Numbered from the stretch's first letter, positions 33,877 through 44,359 are shown. The stretch: DNA of 64,000 nt from Catenulispora pinisilvae (GCF_015356865.1 NZ_JAAFZA010000028.1:1-64000); one strand, 5' to 3'. Numbers and translations: made by a program. The notes: a model not told the origin generated them from the sequence alone.

Positions 33877-35964
33877 ATGATCGACGCGATTCTTACTCCG
33901 GCGTGTCCGCACCGGGACCCGGGCCGGCGCCACCATCTGACCGGCCACCTGACCGCGCTGCGCGCGCCGATGGTGTGGCTGGCCCCTTCGGAGGGGGACG
34001 TGTGCTGTGGTGCCGATGGGCTGTATTGCGCAGACCGGCGGCTGCTGTCGCAGTGGCGGGTAAGCCTGGATGACAGAACCCTGTTGCCGCTCGAAGCTCA
34101 GTCGTTCAGCTCGGACGGGATGCGGGTCGTCTCCTACACCCCGCTGCCGGATGGCCGCTCTCGCGATCCGCAGTTGACGATCACACGCATCCGCGCGGTC
34201 CGCAGCACACGGGCGATCGAACAGATCAAGATCGAGAACGCCGGAGACACCGCATTCAGCTGCGTCCTGCGCCTGTCGGCATCCAGCGACCTGGCAACCC
34301 CCGGCGACGTGCGCGCGGGCGAACCTGGGAATTCCTTGCCGTGGGGCATCGAGGCGGGATGGGCGACTGCACGGGCCGACGACGGTGCCGGCGTCACCGT
34401 ACAGGTGCCACCTGGTGCTGCTGTCGCCAGGCCTAACGACGACTGCGTGCTACAGCTGTGCTGGGAACTGACCATCGGGCCCGGCGCAGAGTGGCACACC
34501 GAGATCACGATCAGAACGATCCCAGCACCCCGATACACGGACCGGCCGGACTTTCCGCCGACCCCAGCCCCGCTTGGCGCGGCGTGGCCGGCGCGGCCGA
34601 GTGTACGGGCCGCGGATCAGCGGGTGCCGCTGCTGTTGACGCAGTCCCTCGGAGACCTTGCGGCGCTGCGGATGGCCGATCCGGACGGCCCCGGCGGCGA
34701 CATCTTTGCCGCGGCCGGTGTTCCTTGGTACCTCAGCTTGTTCGGTCGCGATTCGCTGTGGACCGCTCGGCTCACGCTGGCCCTCGGCACGGAGTTGGCC
34801 GGTGGGACTCTGCGCACGCTGGCCCGCCGTCAGGGCACCCGGTTTGATGCCGAGACCGGTGAGGGGCCCGGTCGCATCCTGCACGAGGCCCGGCCGGCAC
34901 GGGTGGCAGCGCACTGGCCGCCCATCTATTACGGCTCCATCGACGCCACCCCGCTGTGGGTGTGCACTCTGGTGGATGCCTGGCGGTGGGGCCTACCGAC
35001 TGAGCAGGTGGAGAACCTCCTCGATCCGCTTGAACGCGCACTCGCGTGGATCATCGAGTACGGGGACCCGGGGAAGGGGTTCCAGGCCTACGTCGGTGAT
35101 CCCGGAACGCTCGTAAACCAGGGGTGGAAGGACAGCGCTGGGGCTGTCCGTCACGCTGATGGCCGTTGCCCGGTCGGTCCGATCGCCCTGTGCGAAGTTC
35201 AGGGCTACGCCTACGAGGCCGCTGTCGGCGCAGCGCAGGTCCTGAAGGCGCTCGGCCGTGATGGCACCGAGTATCAGGCCTGGGCTGATGCTTTGTCGCA
35301 GCGGTTTCGAGATCGGTTTTGGATCGCGGACGATGTCGGCCGGTTCCCGGCGATCGCGCTCGACGGCGACGGCGCCCCTGTGACCGGTGCCGCCTCCAAT
35401 GTCGCTCACCTGATCGGCACCGGGATCCTCACCGAGGCCGAGGAAGACCTCGTCGTCGCCCGGCTGAGCGCACCGGACCTGTCCGACGGTAACGGGCTGC
35501 GGGCGGTCTCATCGACGGTAACCGGGTACAACCCCCTGAGCTACCACGGCGGCAGTATCTGGACACACGACACCGCTATTGCTATCCGTGCGCTGACCCG
35601 GGCCCGCCGCACGACGCACGATGCGCTGGCCGCGCAGCTGGCGGCGGGGCTACTCGCCGCCGGCGGCGCCTTCCGGTACAGGATGCCGGAGCTGTTCGGC
35701 GGGCACCGCGCGGTGCCGGGGCGTCCGGTGGTGCCTTACCCGGCGGCCTGCCCAGTCCAAGCCTGGGCCGCCGCGTTCGGACCTCTGCTCGTCACGGCGG
35801 CCCTGGGCCTGCGGGTCGACGTGCCTGCCGGGGTGGTCCAAGCGGAGCCGCCGACAGCACCGCTCCTCGGTGGGTTCACCATCGACGGTCTGTGTGTCGC
35901 GGGCCAGAGGGTGTCCGGCGAGATCGGCGCCGACGGGGGCCTAATCCGATTCGATGTTCGTTGA
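33877..35964 (+). CDS. Glycogen-debranching-type amylo-alpha-1,6-glucosidase
   Basis: The 695-aa protein has an N-terminal beta-sandwich of the GDE_N type (about residues 20-230) and a C-terminal (alpha/alpha)6 glucosidase domain. Characteristic motifs are GVPWYLSLFGRDSLWTA (catalytic Asp region), GWKDS and HGGSIWTHDTAIAI. It would hydrolyse alpha-1,6 or related glucosidic links; no signal peptide is seen, so it is cytoplasmic. GAAAGGGA precedes ATG 33877. No other glycogen-metabolism gene is nearby, so its presence after the regulatory array is unexplained. Confidence 0.9.
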   Translation: MIDAILTPACPHRDPGRRHHLTGHLTALRAPMVWLAPSEGDVCCGADGLYCADRRLLSQWRVSLDDRTLLPLEAQSFSSDGMRVVSYTPLPDGRSRDPQLTITRIRAVRSTRAIEQIKIENAGDTAFSCVLRLSASSDLATPGDVRAGEPGNSLPWGIEAGWATARADDGAGVTVQVPPGAAVARPNDDCVLQLCWELTIGPGAEWHTEITIRTIPAPRYTDRPDFPPTPAPLGAAWPARPSVRAADQRVPLLLTQSLGDLAALRMADPDGPGGDIFAAAGVPWYLSLFGRDSLWTARLTLALGTELAGGTLRTLARRQGTRFDAETGEGPGRILHEARPARVAAHWPPIYYGSIDATPLWVCTLVDAWRWGLPTEQVENLLDPLERALAWIIEYGDPGKGFQAYVGDPGTLVNQGWKDSAGAVRHADGRCPVGPIALCEVQGYAYEAAVGAAQVLKALGRDGTEYQAWADALSQRFRDRFWIADDVGRFPAIALDGDGAPVTGAASNVAHLIGTGILTEAEEDLVVARLSAPDLSDGNGLRAVSSTVTGYNPLSYHGGSIWTHDTAIAIRALTRARRTTHDALAAQLAAGLLAAGGAFRYRMPELFGGHRAVPGRPVVPYPAACPVQAWAAAFGPLLVTAALGLRVDVPAGVVQAEPPTAPLLGGFTIDGLCVAGQRVSGEIGADGGLIRFDVR

Positions 35965-36036
35965 CGTTGCGGGGCCGGGGGATCGCAATATCAGAGCACG
36001 TAGCCAGGTTGGCGGGAAGGCCGGTAGTCTGCGTCT

Positions 36037-36426
36037 ATGGGGATCACGAAGCGCCGCGCAGTACTGATTGCGGGCCGCGCACTCCATCTTGGAGGAGTTC
36101 TGGGAATCCTCTGCGCGATGTATTTCGGCGGCGTGTGGCCGACCCTTTCCGTCGTTGTCCCCGTGTACGTGGCAACCACTCTAACCGCCTGGGTGCTGCG
36201 CGATGACGCCCCTGAGTGGTTCGACCTAGTTATGGAAAAGCGGTACGCGAGACGTGTATGGGTGGCCTCGATATTCGTCTTGGGGTTCCTCCAGACAGGC
36301 TATACGGTCGTCAAAGGCGACGGAATTCCGGCGACGGTCGTTATTGCGGCGCTTTCGCTCGCCGGTATGGCAGTGACCTGCTGGGACATGCGCGGCAGGA
36401 AGAACCCCCAGGAGTCAGCCGCATGA
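36037..36426 (+). CDS. Small membrane protein, 129 aa
   Basis: The protein has about four hydrophobic segments (ALHLGGVLGILCAMYFGGV, TLSVVVPVYVATTLTAWVL, VWVASIFVLGFLQTGYTVV, VVIAALSLAGMAVTCW). A TAGTCT box 6 nt before ATG 36037 and the absence of a ribosome-binding site suggest a leaderless transcript. Its stop overlaps the start of the metallopeptidase gene (ATGA), so the two are co-translated. Confidence 0.78.
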   Translation: MGITKRRAVLIAGRALHLGGVLGILCAMYFGGVWPTLSVVVPVYVATTLTAWVLRDDAPEWFDLVMEKRYARRVWVASIFVLGFLQTGYTVVKGDGIPATVVIAALSLAGMAVTCWDMRGRKNPQESAA

Positions 36427-37130
36427 CGGCTCCATTGGAGGCCGCGCCGTCGCTAGTCACAACGGCCGAGAACGGCTCAATCCGCGTGGTCGGTGCGCCA
36501 TGGCGTGCCGCTACCGATGACCATTACGGCCATACTGTGCTGATTCACCGGCCGCACGTCCCGAAAGGCACATTCGCCAACGATCAGCAATTCCGCGACG
36601 GACTCACCGACGAGCAGGTGTACGAGCTGGCCGCTGTGCATGAGGCAGGGCATGCGGTGCTGTATGCTCTCGCCGGCGTCCCGATTGACGAAGTGTGCGT
36701 GTACCAAGACAATCCGCAGAGACACCGTGATGATGGTCGCCCGTCATCGGGTCACACGCTTTTGGCCGATCCGCTGCCGACTCTGACTGTCGCCGAGTAT
36801 GCAATACCCGTATTGGCGGGCCAGGTGGCGGTCGAACTGTGGCTGGAACGCTGCAATCTCGAAACGCCTTGGCGTCGGCTCATGGCCCAGGTGCGCGCTT
36901 CCGGCGATCACGAATTGCTCCTTTTCATGACCACCGCCAGGTGTGTGGCTTGGTTGTATGGGGATGCTGAGCCGCCCGAAGGTTGGTCAGGCACAATTGG
37001 ACGAGTTGACCTGCTTATCGATGAGACTCGGAGCCGTCTGGAGGCGTCCTGGGACTCAGTCGATGCGCTTGCGAAACATCTGGTCATGCACGCCAGGGCG
37101 GACGCGAACACCGTTAAATCCCTGATGTAG
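36423..37130 (+). CDS. HEXXH zinc metallopeptidase-like protein (M41/FtsH-peptidase-like)
   Basis: The 235-aa protein contains AAVHEAGHAVLYALAGV, the zinc-binding HEAGH motif plus following helix of the M41 peptidase family. There is no AAA ATPase domain, unlike FtsH. It is coupled to a four-segment membrane protein, so it may work at the membrane. A later Asp/Glu-rich region (about residues 190-215) could provide the third zinc ligand. The substrate is unknown. Confidence 0.78.
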   Translation: MTAPLEAAPSLVTTAENGSIRVVGAPWRAATDDHYGHTVLIHRPHVPKGTFANDQQFRDGLTDEQVYELAAVHEAGHAVLYALAGVPIDEVCVYQDNPQRHRDDGRPSSGHTLLADPLPTLTVAEYAIPVLAGQVAVELWLERCNLETPWRRLMAQVRASGDHELLLFMTTARCVAWLYGDAEPPEGWSGTIGRVDLLIDETRSRLEASWDSVDALAKHLVMHARADANTVKSLM

Positions 37131-37434
37131 CAGAACGCTGACATACCCTGTGCGTGTGCCGACGCGACAAGCAGGCCGGGGCGGCGGCATGTGGCCCGCG
37201 GCTGGTAGCCGTAGCCGCGGGTCTGCGAAGTCGTCATTTCGTCCCGGGCATTGACTGCGGAGCCGCCGACGACATCGCTATGGCTGAGATCGCCGCTGAT
37301 GGCAGACTCGTACAATTCGACGTCGGGTGCTGACACGAAATGCGTGCAGCAGGCTGTCAGACCGAAGGAGAACCCGGTGGATGCGCCGCTGAGGCAGAGG
37401 CGCATCTATTCACCACGAGTGTTGGGGGTGCGTT
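37131..37434. other. Intergenic stretch, no supported gene
   Basis: It contains an open frame from 37251 overlapping the next gene, without family resemblance. GGGGGTG before GTG 37435 is the ribosome-binding site of the following gene. Confidence 0.45.
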
Positions 37435-38742
37435 GTGAGCGATGGGCCGAAAGCTGTCTCCGAAGGGGCCGAAGACAGCGGCGAGGTAGAACAGGAAGCG
37501 CTGTGGATCAACGCTCACATCGCCCGGCTGGGGCAGGGACCAGCGCGGCGGGCATTCGCGATCGCCACGGTGCTGCTGGCCGACGGGCACGCGCGCTGGG
37601 ACCACGAACTGTCGCTGCTGGGTTGGCTGGCTGAGAGCGACATAGGCTGCCTGCACCAGGTCGCCAACGCCCTGTATATGACGGCCTGGCGTCAGCGGGC
37701 CGTCGTCGACGACGTGGTGTTCTGCGACGTCGTGGCCGGCGCGGACAAGGACCTGCACCCGTTCATCCGGCGCAGCTTCGCCTGTGTGCATCCGGCCGAC
37801 CCGCGCGACGGTACGTCGGATGAGCAGCATCGCTGCCAGGACGGCGCTGGGACGAGCGTTGCCCGGCGGTACGAGGCGATCCTCGGCGCCCCGCCGCCGA
37901 CGTCGGCCAATTTGGTCCTGCTACCCCCGGCCGAGCTGCTGGACCTCGGCGACGATGGCGTGGCTGAAGTCTGGTGCCCTGGCTGCGGAAATCGCTCGTT
38001 CGTCAAAGCCTTCGCCGAACACGCCGACCCGTTGGCCGGTACCTGGCGGCTGTGCCCGTGCGGCGACGTGCGCAAGACCGGCTGGGTCGCCCGCGACGCC
38101 TTGTCGATGCGCGGGGCGATGAGCGTCGCCCCTGACCAGATCGTCGAAGCCCTCGGTACGATCGGGATCGGCCCGCTGTTTCTGCCGCGCTCCCGCCGAC
38201 CGGACGGCCCTGTCCGGCGCCTGATCGGTATCGCCACGCTGGCTCTTCCGGACGCGATGTGGGGTGGCGACCGCGACTGGCGGTCGATGATCCGGCTGGC
38301 AGCGATCGACATGGACGCCACGCCACGTACCGCCGGGGCCGACCCGGAGGCATTCATTGCGGCCTGGTCGTTGGCCGGGCTGCTCAAAGGCGCACTGGCT
38401 GGTCTGCACAACCGGCCCGTGATGCGTCAGGACATGGCCGAGGCCCTGACCGCCGGGCCGCATGCGGTTCACGACCTGCTCGCCGGTGACCTGCCGACCG
38501 GGTCCAGGCTTGAGGAATACTTCACCGACCAGCGCTGGGAGCTTCGACTGCGCGGGTGGCCCTACCCGGCCGAAAAACGCGGGGTAGATGCTCAGGATGC
38601 CGTAGTCGACCCGAGGATCCTGGCCTGGGCCTATGTCACTGGTCTTCGACCCGGTCGTCCCGGCGACGGCGAGCGTGGCTGGCGATCGGAGCCGTTCAAC
38701 GCCGGGTTCAACCTGTTGCAAAGTACCGTCTACGCCACCTGA
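37435..38742 (+). CDS. Hypothetical protein with zinc-ribbon-like cysteines, 435 aa
   Basis: No family is recognised. Residues about 180-210 contain WCPGCGNRSF and LCPCGD, two CxxC-type knuckles that could hold zinc. The remainder is helical and rich in acidic and aromatic residues. GTG 37435 has GGGGGTG upstream. It stands alone on the plus strand. Confidence 0.7.
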   Translation: MSDGPKAVSEGAEDSGEVEQEALWINAHIARLGQGPARRAFAIATVLLADGHARWDHELSLLGWLAESDIGCLHQVANALYMTAWRQRAVVDDVVFCDVVAGADKDLHPFIRRSFACVHPADPRDGTSDEQHRCQDGAGTSVARRYEAILGAPPPTSANLVLLPPAELLDLGDDGVAEVWCPGCGNRSFVKAFAEHADPLAGTWRLCPCGDVRKTGWVARDALSMRGAMSVAPDQIVEALGTIGIGPLFLPRSRRPDGPVRRLIGIATLALPDAMWGGDRDWRSMIRLAAIDMDATPRTAGADPEAFIAAWSLAGLLKGALAGLHNRPVMRQDMAEALTAGPHAVHDLLAGDLPTGSRLEEYFTDQRWELRLRGWPYPAEKRGVDAQDAVVDPRILAWAYVTGLRPGRPGDGERGWRSEPFNAGFNLLQSTVYAT

Positions 38743-39004
38743 ATACGCCGGTGGCGTCCCTCGAGAGCGGCTTCATCCGAGCCCAGAGGCACGTCCAGCA
38801 AAGCCTGACACCGGACCGCAGCAGGCGGCTCTGGCCGCATCAAATGGGCTTCGCTCAGGCTGTCTCCACGGACCTGCCCGACGCTGCCCTGATCAGGTTT
38901 CGCCACGCGCGTACTCGTATGCAGTTCACCGACAGCTCGTGCGATGCAACGCTCGTCCTGTCTTTCGCAGAGCCCGTGGCGCATACCCCCACGTCGGCGT
39001 GGTC

Positions 39005-39202
39005 ATGGAACCCATGTCTCCCTCGATCGAGGGCACAACCTCCGAGCAGGCCGCCGAGTTGGACCGGCAGATCAAGACCCGGCTGACCGCGGCCCTGAGC
39101 ACCACCGAACAGCGGCGACCGCGCCCGGAACCCTCCGGCGACCTGCACGTCCCGGGGCAGCGGGCACAGCCCAAACGTAAGAAGCCCAAGGGCCGACGCT
39201 AG
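39005..39202 (+). CDS. Small basic-tailed hypothetical protein, 65 aa
   Basis: The peptide begins MEPMSPSIEGTTSEQAAELD and ends in a strongly basic tail (PKRKKPKGRR). It is convergent with the next gene (36 nt). A similar basic ending is seen in the frameshifted gene at 51338-51684. No ribosome-binding site is clear; a GTG two codons upstream is an alternative. Confidence 0.45.
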   Translation: MEPMSPSIEGTTSEQAAELDRQIKTRLTAALSTTEQRRPRPEPSGDLHVPGQRAQPKRKKPKGRR

Positions 39203-39237
39203 AAGCGCACAGGCGGGGTGACCGGCCCGGGGCGGTG

Positions 39238-40200
39238 CTACCCGTGCTCGGCCTCGAAAGCGGCGATCGACTGCCCCATCGCCAGCCCGACCGACACCGC
39301 CAACTGCCAGGCCAGCAACGGCTCCTCATCGGCAGTCAGACGGCCCATCCTGGCCCAGACCGACCGGCGCGCCTTCGCCTCGCCGTCCAGCGCGGCAGCG
39401 ACCAGGTCCCGGGCCAGCGCGGCGGTACGCAGCAGCGGATCGGCTGAGTGCCGGGCATCGGCAGCCCGGTGCGCCTGTGAGGGGATGCCGTCGCTGTCGA
39501 ACACCATGAGCATGTCCGAGACACGGCCCTGAACCCCGTCGGACCGGCTGAGCGCGCCCATCGCCGAGACCATCATCGGGATGATGCCATCGGACAGGAT
39601 TCGCGCCGCGCTGTCCGGCCCGGAGGCCTGGACCAGGTCGGCCATCAGATCCCGGGCCTGGTCGCCGTGGCCGACTGAGACCGCCGCGACGATGAGCGAG
39701 GCCTGCGGCAAGACCGCCACCGAGGCCGCGCGACCCTGGCATGCCGGGTGCAGGAACTCGGTGGCCGCCACGAGCCGGTCGCGCCCGCCGGCCATTTCCT
39801 CGACCTCGGCGACGATCGTCGCCAGAACGTAGACGAGCTGATACAGGCCCTCATCGTCGACCTCGGCATAGATCGCGTCGACCGCGACCTCGGCGGCTGC
39901 GACGTCCATGCCGCCCCCCGCATCCACGAGGTCGACCATGTACCCCATCCACGGCCAGTCCTCACCCAGCACGGCGGCGAACCGCGGCCGGAGCCTGGCC
40001 CCCGACAGCGCCCTCCTGATCGGGGTGAACGACCAGAGCAGCAGGACCCGGCGCAGCACTCCTTGCAGCGGGGTGATGCGGGAGTACACGACGTTGAACT
40101 CCTCGACGTCCCCCACGATGTCCACCAGCCGGTTCGCATGCGGAGCGATCCGCTCGACCATGGACTGCAGGCTCTGAGACGGCTGATGGGGTTCTGACAC
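39238..40200 (-). CDS. Hypothetical protein, 320 aa
   Basis: The protein has good coding composition but no recognised domain. It is helical, with FTPIRRALSGARLRPRFAAVL and a large acidic middle (VAVDAIYAEVDDEGLYQLVY). GTG 40200 is chosen because sequence upstream in the same frame overlaps the helicase relic and loses coding character. It follows that relic on the same strand. Confidence 0.68.
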   Translation of the reverse strand: MSEPHQPSQSLQSMVERIAPHANRLVDIVGDVEEFNVVYSRITPLQGVLRRVLLLWSFTPIRRALSGARLRPRFAAVLGEDWPWMGYMVDLVDAGGGMDVAAAEVAVDAIYAEVDDEGLYQLVYVLATIVAEVEEMAGGRDRLVAATEFLHPACQGRAASVAVLPQASLIVAAVSVGHGDQARDLMADLVQASGPDSAARILSDGIIPMMVSAMGALSRSDGVQGRVSDMLMVFDSDGIPSQAHRAADARHSADPLLRTAALARDLVAAALDGEAKARRSVWARMGRLTADEEPLLAWQLAVSVGLAMGQSIAAFEAEHG

Positions 40201-40254
40201 GCCGGAAGTCTGCCAGCAGCGCCGACACCGACGCAACGATGATCCCTCAAGCAT

Positions 40255-41140
40255 CGGGGCCGATGCCCATCGCCAGCAGACCCAGATCGATGGGCTTGGA
40301 GAACGGCAGCCGGTAGCAGACCTCACCGAAGATCTGCGGTCGTCCATCGACACGGCCTCCGCACCGGTGCCGGTCGAGACCCGCGGGGTGGCGGTCATAT
40401 ACAGCCGGCGTGCGGCCGGGATCGCCGCGTCGTGATGCACCGCCCTTCCACGGCCCGTCGGCTTTCCCGGTCGTGTGATGGGCCTCATCGACGACCACCA
40501 AGTCCCAGCCGGCGGCCACGTGCGCGCCGGCGCCGCGGCCACGACCGGCAGCGAGGCATACGTCGACAGCACGATGACCCGGGCGCGACCGCCACCGCGC
40601 CGGCCAGCACCTCGGCGGTCGTGATGACCACCGTGTCGGGCTGTCCGACCAACAATTCCAGGTCCGCGATCGTCGGATCGCTGCACACCGCGACCGCGCC
40701 GGCGGTCAGACCACCGCGCACCGCCCGGTACGCCTCCAGGGTCTGCACCAGTAGCTCGATCGTCGGCACCACCACCAGGACGCGCCCCGGCCCAGCCGGG
40801 CAGCCACCGCCCCGCCTACGCGGGTCTTGCCGGCCCCACAAGCCGCAATCAGCGTGGTCCGGCGACCGCGCCCGATCACGCCAGCGTCGCCTCGACTCCC
40901 TCGCTCTGGTGCGACCACAGCTGCTCTTCCGCCACGCAATCCTCGACGCCAAGTCAACGTATACCGCCGGCACAGCTCCCCAAGCGCGGCAGCCACTGCC
41001 GGGGGCCGAGGCATCCGTTGGCACCTGGCGCTCGCGAGGACGGGCACAACGAGGCCGCAGACACAGCCGAGCCGGAACGCGAACAGCGACCCAAGCCACC
41101 GCCGTAACCTGGTCGAAGAGGTCTGGTTCAACTGTGACAC
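40255..41140 (-). pseudogene. Decayed superfamily II DEAD/DEAH helicase
   Basis: Helicase motifs occur in different frames: an AACGAGKTRVGGAVAARLG Walker A, RVLVVVPTIELLVQT (Ia), VVDEAHHTTG (II), LYMTATPRV (III) and FGEVCYRLPFSKPI. Several frameshifts prevent a continuous product. The order matches actinobacterial helicases that pair with helicase-associated domains. Confidence 0.75.
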
Positions 41141-41178
41141 CGTGCTCCATCTGGTGATGGCACGCCGCGCTCCCTACA

Positions 41179-42483
41179 GTGGATCGGGTGCCCCACCTCC
41201 CACCACCTCCCGCGCCGCCGGAGGTTGCGCCACTGGACCTGATGGACGCCGTTTCCCGCCTGTCAGCGGCACTGTGGAACGGCGTATGGCCACCGCAGCC
41301 GCACGACCCAGGCTATGCCAGGGAACTGCTGCGCGCCTCGGGCTGGCGGCATCGGAATCGGCAGGCGGTGAACCGGGCAAACGGCGTGCTCGTCCCGACC
41401 GCGGACAGCGACGAGCCACGTCTGCTGCAGCAGGCGTTGGACGTCGAGGCTGCTGGCACTGGACTACGCCGGGAGATCAGCCGCTACCACCAGGCCGTCA
41501 ACAACGTTGGCATTCGGCAGGACAATCAGGCGCTGCCCTCGAGGCTGGACGGCGGGCCACTGGCGTTCCTGATGGACGCCATCCTGGCAATCGGCGCCGT
41601 CGCCGGGCCGCTCGAGCCGCACCGCGCCTGGCGGGCGTATGGCGGCCCCACACCGAGCCGACGCCAGGCCGACGTCTTCGAGCACGACCACCTGCATCCG
41701 CACCGGGACAGCATCACCACAGCGGCCACATATCTGACCGGCATCCAGACGCTTCTGGACCAGGTCACGAAAGCGCCGCCAGGCCCCTGGCTGGACATGG
41801 CCGAACGCGAGCGGCTCCTTGCCAGGCTCGGTCTGCCGCACCGCGGCTGGAGACAAGATCAGCGCGAGGTATGGGCCGAAGGATTCGTCATACCCGGCGC
41901 GCCGCCGCCTCGACGGCGGCACTATGACCACCTGACCGCGCATGGCGCTGATTTGCAAGACGGCGGACCAGGAGCCAGCCTCGATGTCGACGGCGAGCAG
42001 ATCGCGACGCGGCTCACAGCCGACCTCGTGGCCGGCGCCTGGGTGCCCACCCCGTGGGAGCAGGACCGGGCGAGCCAGCTCAGGACGCTCATCGAGGAAA
42101 GCCAGAACACGCCGACCCCCGCCATAAGACTGATGAGCGATCGGACGCCGGACGAGGACGACTGGCTGATGCGGGCCGCAGCACTGTGGTGCGTGTCCCA
42201 GGAGTGCGAGAATCTCACGAGCTGGTGGACTGACAGCCAGCAGCAGGCCCTACCGCTGCTTGAAGCCGTCTATGCCATTCGCGCGGCGATTCCGCGCCGC
42301 GTCAACCTCGCGGTCGTCGAAGCCCAGCTGGGCCAAAAAACGGGCCTGTGGAAGTCGAACGTCGACAAGGACTTCCCGCCCGCGCTACGAACGACGATGG
42401 AATCGGCGGAGCGGACACTCGCGGCCATGAGCGCGATGCTGGCCCGCGTCGGCACCCAGGGGCCACAGGACCGCCCAAACTGA
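41179..42483 (+). CDS. Hypothetical protein, 434 aa
   Basis: No domain is recognised. It is mostly helical with many Trp and Pro residues (LSAALWNGVWPPQPHDPGYA; AALWCVSQECENLTSWW). The start GTG 41179 lacks a ribosome-binding site and could be leaderless. It is divergent from the helicase relic. Confidence 0.65.
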   Translation: MDRVPHLPPPPAPPEVAPLDLMDAVSRLSAALWNGVWPPQPHDPGYARELLRASGWRHRNRQAVNRANGVLVPTADSDEPRLLQQALDVEAAGTGLRREISRYHQAVNNVGIRQDNQALPSRLDGGPLAFLMDAILAIGAVAGPLEPHRAWRAYGGPTPSRRQADVFEHDHLHPHRDSITTAATYLTGIQTLLDQVTKAPPGPWLDMAERERLLARLGLPHRGWRQDQREVWAEGFVIPGAPPPRRRHYDHLTAHGADLQDGGPGASLDVDGEQIATRLTADLVAGAWVPTPWEQDRASQLRTLIEESQNTPTPAIRLMSDRTPDEDDWLMRAAALWCVSQECENLTSWWTDSQQQALPLLEAVYAIRAAIPRRVNLAVVEAQLGQKTGLWKSNVDKDFPPALRTTMESAERTLAAMSAMLARVGTQGPQDRPN

Positions 42484-42919
42484 ACAACAGGGTGCCAATC
42501 AGCAACATCGATCTTTGCTGGACGTGTGCCCTGACCTGCTCGACACGATCCGCGGCTGCCGACCAGCGCCTACCTGTTCGACACCCCCCGACCGGACGCC
42601 GACCGCACTTCCTGAAGGACCGCACCGGAGCGAACGCCTGGCAGTACCAGCGGGCACTCGAAACCCTGGCTGAATGGCTCGACGCATAGCCGACTTCCCC
42701 AAACCCGGTGAATTTACCACCCGGCCGACGCGCTGCCCGCTACCACGGGTCAGCTTCACAGTCCGCTTCTACGGACTTGTGCAGCTGGGATGGCGAAGTG
42801 CGAAGTGCCCGTGCGGCTTCGGCCGCGGGGCGTAGTGAACCCGTCCGTGTATCGGTACTCTCGGGTGTCGCAGCAGATTGCGACCGGAGTCGGTACGAAC
42901 AGTGGCGGGGAGTGACCTG
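42484..42919. other. Gap with a possible gene remnant
   Basis: One plus-strand frame up to 42689 ends with coding-like RPHFLKDRTGANAWQYQRAL but has no plausible beginning, so it may be a fragment. The rest holds the promoter region of the next gene; GGGGAGTGA before ATG 42920 is its ribosome-binding site. Confidence 0.35.
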
Positions 42920-44359
42920 ATGACGGAGAGCTGGGACGGCGTCAGCCGCGGGTGGGTGGCCCGGCTCGCGGAGTCGGTGGATCATGCCGGTGCTACTGCG
43001 GGCAGAGCACGATCGGAGCACCTGCGAGACGCTTTGCAGACAATCAGCACCCTGGCCGATGGCCCAGCTTCCGATCCGCTTCCCGACGCTCTGGTCCTGG
43101 CCGAGATCGCCGCCACGTTGCCCGCTTCGGACGAGGATGACCTGCGCGTAGAGCTGCTGCTGGCACAGGCCCGGCTGGTGCTGCGGGTTGAAGGACAGCG
43201 CGCGGCGGAGAAGACGCTGGAGGAGGCCGTGCGCGCCGCCGGCCGCGCTTCTGCAGGCCTGCGATTGATCGCGATAGTCGAATACGGTCGGGCTGTCGGC
43301 AAACACAGCCTGGCTAGAGGTCTGGAGATCCTGACCGAGGCCCAAGACCTGGCTCGGGAGATCGGCGTCGAGACCGACCAGGACCGCACAAGCCGCTTGC
43401 TCGCCGACCTCACCGGCAGCGACCGGCCTTTGAGGGAACACGACCTGGACCCGCGCATCGGGCACGCCGCCGCACGCGCCGACGTGCTGGTCGCGATGAA
43501 CCTGATGGACCTGGGTCGGCTCGGCGAGGCGTTCACCGCCTACGAGCGCCGGGTGCTGAACCTTTCCGAGCAGCACCATCCGATCGAAGCGGCTATGGGT
43601 CGGAACCTGATCGCCCAGATGATCTTGGCCTGTCACTTGGTCGGCAAGATCGATTATCAGATGACCTTGGTCCAGGTCGTCGAGCTTCCTTTCCTGGAAG
43701 AGATCAGAGCGCGATCGCAGACTACGGGCGCGGACCGGGCTCTCGCGTTCTGGCATGCCCACACCTGTGCCTTGACCGCGCTGCTGGCCCTGCGCTACGT
43801 CCCCGACATTGAAACGCAGGACGCTTTGAACCTTGCCGAGGTTCTGCGCGAGGAGGCACATCGCGACGCTGCAGCAGCCCCGACCCTGGTCCCCATGGCG
43901 GCCGTACTCCGCGCCGAGATCCTGCTTGAGGTCGCCTCGAACACAGCCGAGCCCCGTCGGACCGGTGCTTACCGGCGTGCTGTGGACGCCGCCACCGAAG
44001 CGCTGTCGGCCGCCGACGCCGCTGATGCCCAGCGCAGCCGCGCCGGGGCGCTGACTGCACGTAGCCGCGCAGCCCTGGCGCTTGGCGAGGTTGACGTTGC
44101 CGTAGCCGACGCCGAGACCGCCGTCGCGATCCTCAACGAAACCGGGACCATGCCCGCGCTGCGCTCGGAAGAAGTACTGATCGCCGCCGCCGAAGCACAT
44201 AACGTTATCGGCAGCCACGAGCGCGCCGGCGAATTGGTGGCACAGGCCGCCGACGTCGTCGCCCAGCACCGCGCGAGCCTGCCGGGGCCGATGCGGATTG
44301 ACTTCGACAGCGAGGCCGTCAATAGCCGCATCACAGCACTTGCTGTCCCCGCTACTTAG
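42920..44359 (+). CDS. TPR-like protein, 479 aa
   Basis: Helical repeats of TPR type run through most of the protein (for example LARGLEILTEAQDLAREIG, MNLMDLGRLGEAFTAYERRV, LTARSRAALALGEVDVAVAD). No HTH or enzymatic domain is seen. It resembles the TPR half of SARP-like or NB-ARC regulators. It ends 40 nt before a 245-bp repeat that bounds an 8-kb block, so it is just outside that block. Confidence 0.78.
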   Translation: MTESWDGVSRGWVARLAESVDHAGATAGRARSEHLRDALQTISTLADGPASDPLPDALVLAEIAATLPASDEDDLRVELLLAQARLVLRVEGQRAAEKTLEEAVRAAGRASAGLRLIAIVEYGRAVGKHSLARGLEILTEAQDLAREIGVETDQDRTSRLLADLTGSDRPLREHDLDPRIGHAAARADVLVAMNLMDLGRLGEAFTAYERRVLNLSEQHHPIEAAMGRNLIAQMILACHLVGKIDYQMTLVQVVELPFLEEIRARSQTTGADRALAFWHAHTCALTALLALRYVPDIETQDALNLAEVLREEAHRDAAAAPTLVPMAAVLRAEILLEVASNTAEPRRTGAYRRAVDAATEALSAADAADAQRSRAGALTARSRAALALGEVDVAVADAETAVAILNETGTMPALRSEEVLIAAAEAHNVIGSHERAGELVAQAADVVAQHRASLPGPMRIDFDSEAVNSRITALAVPAT

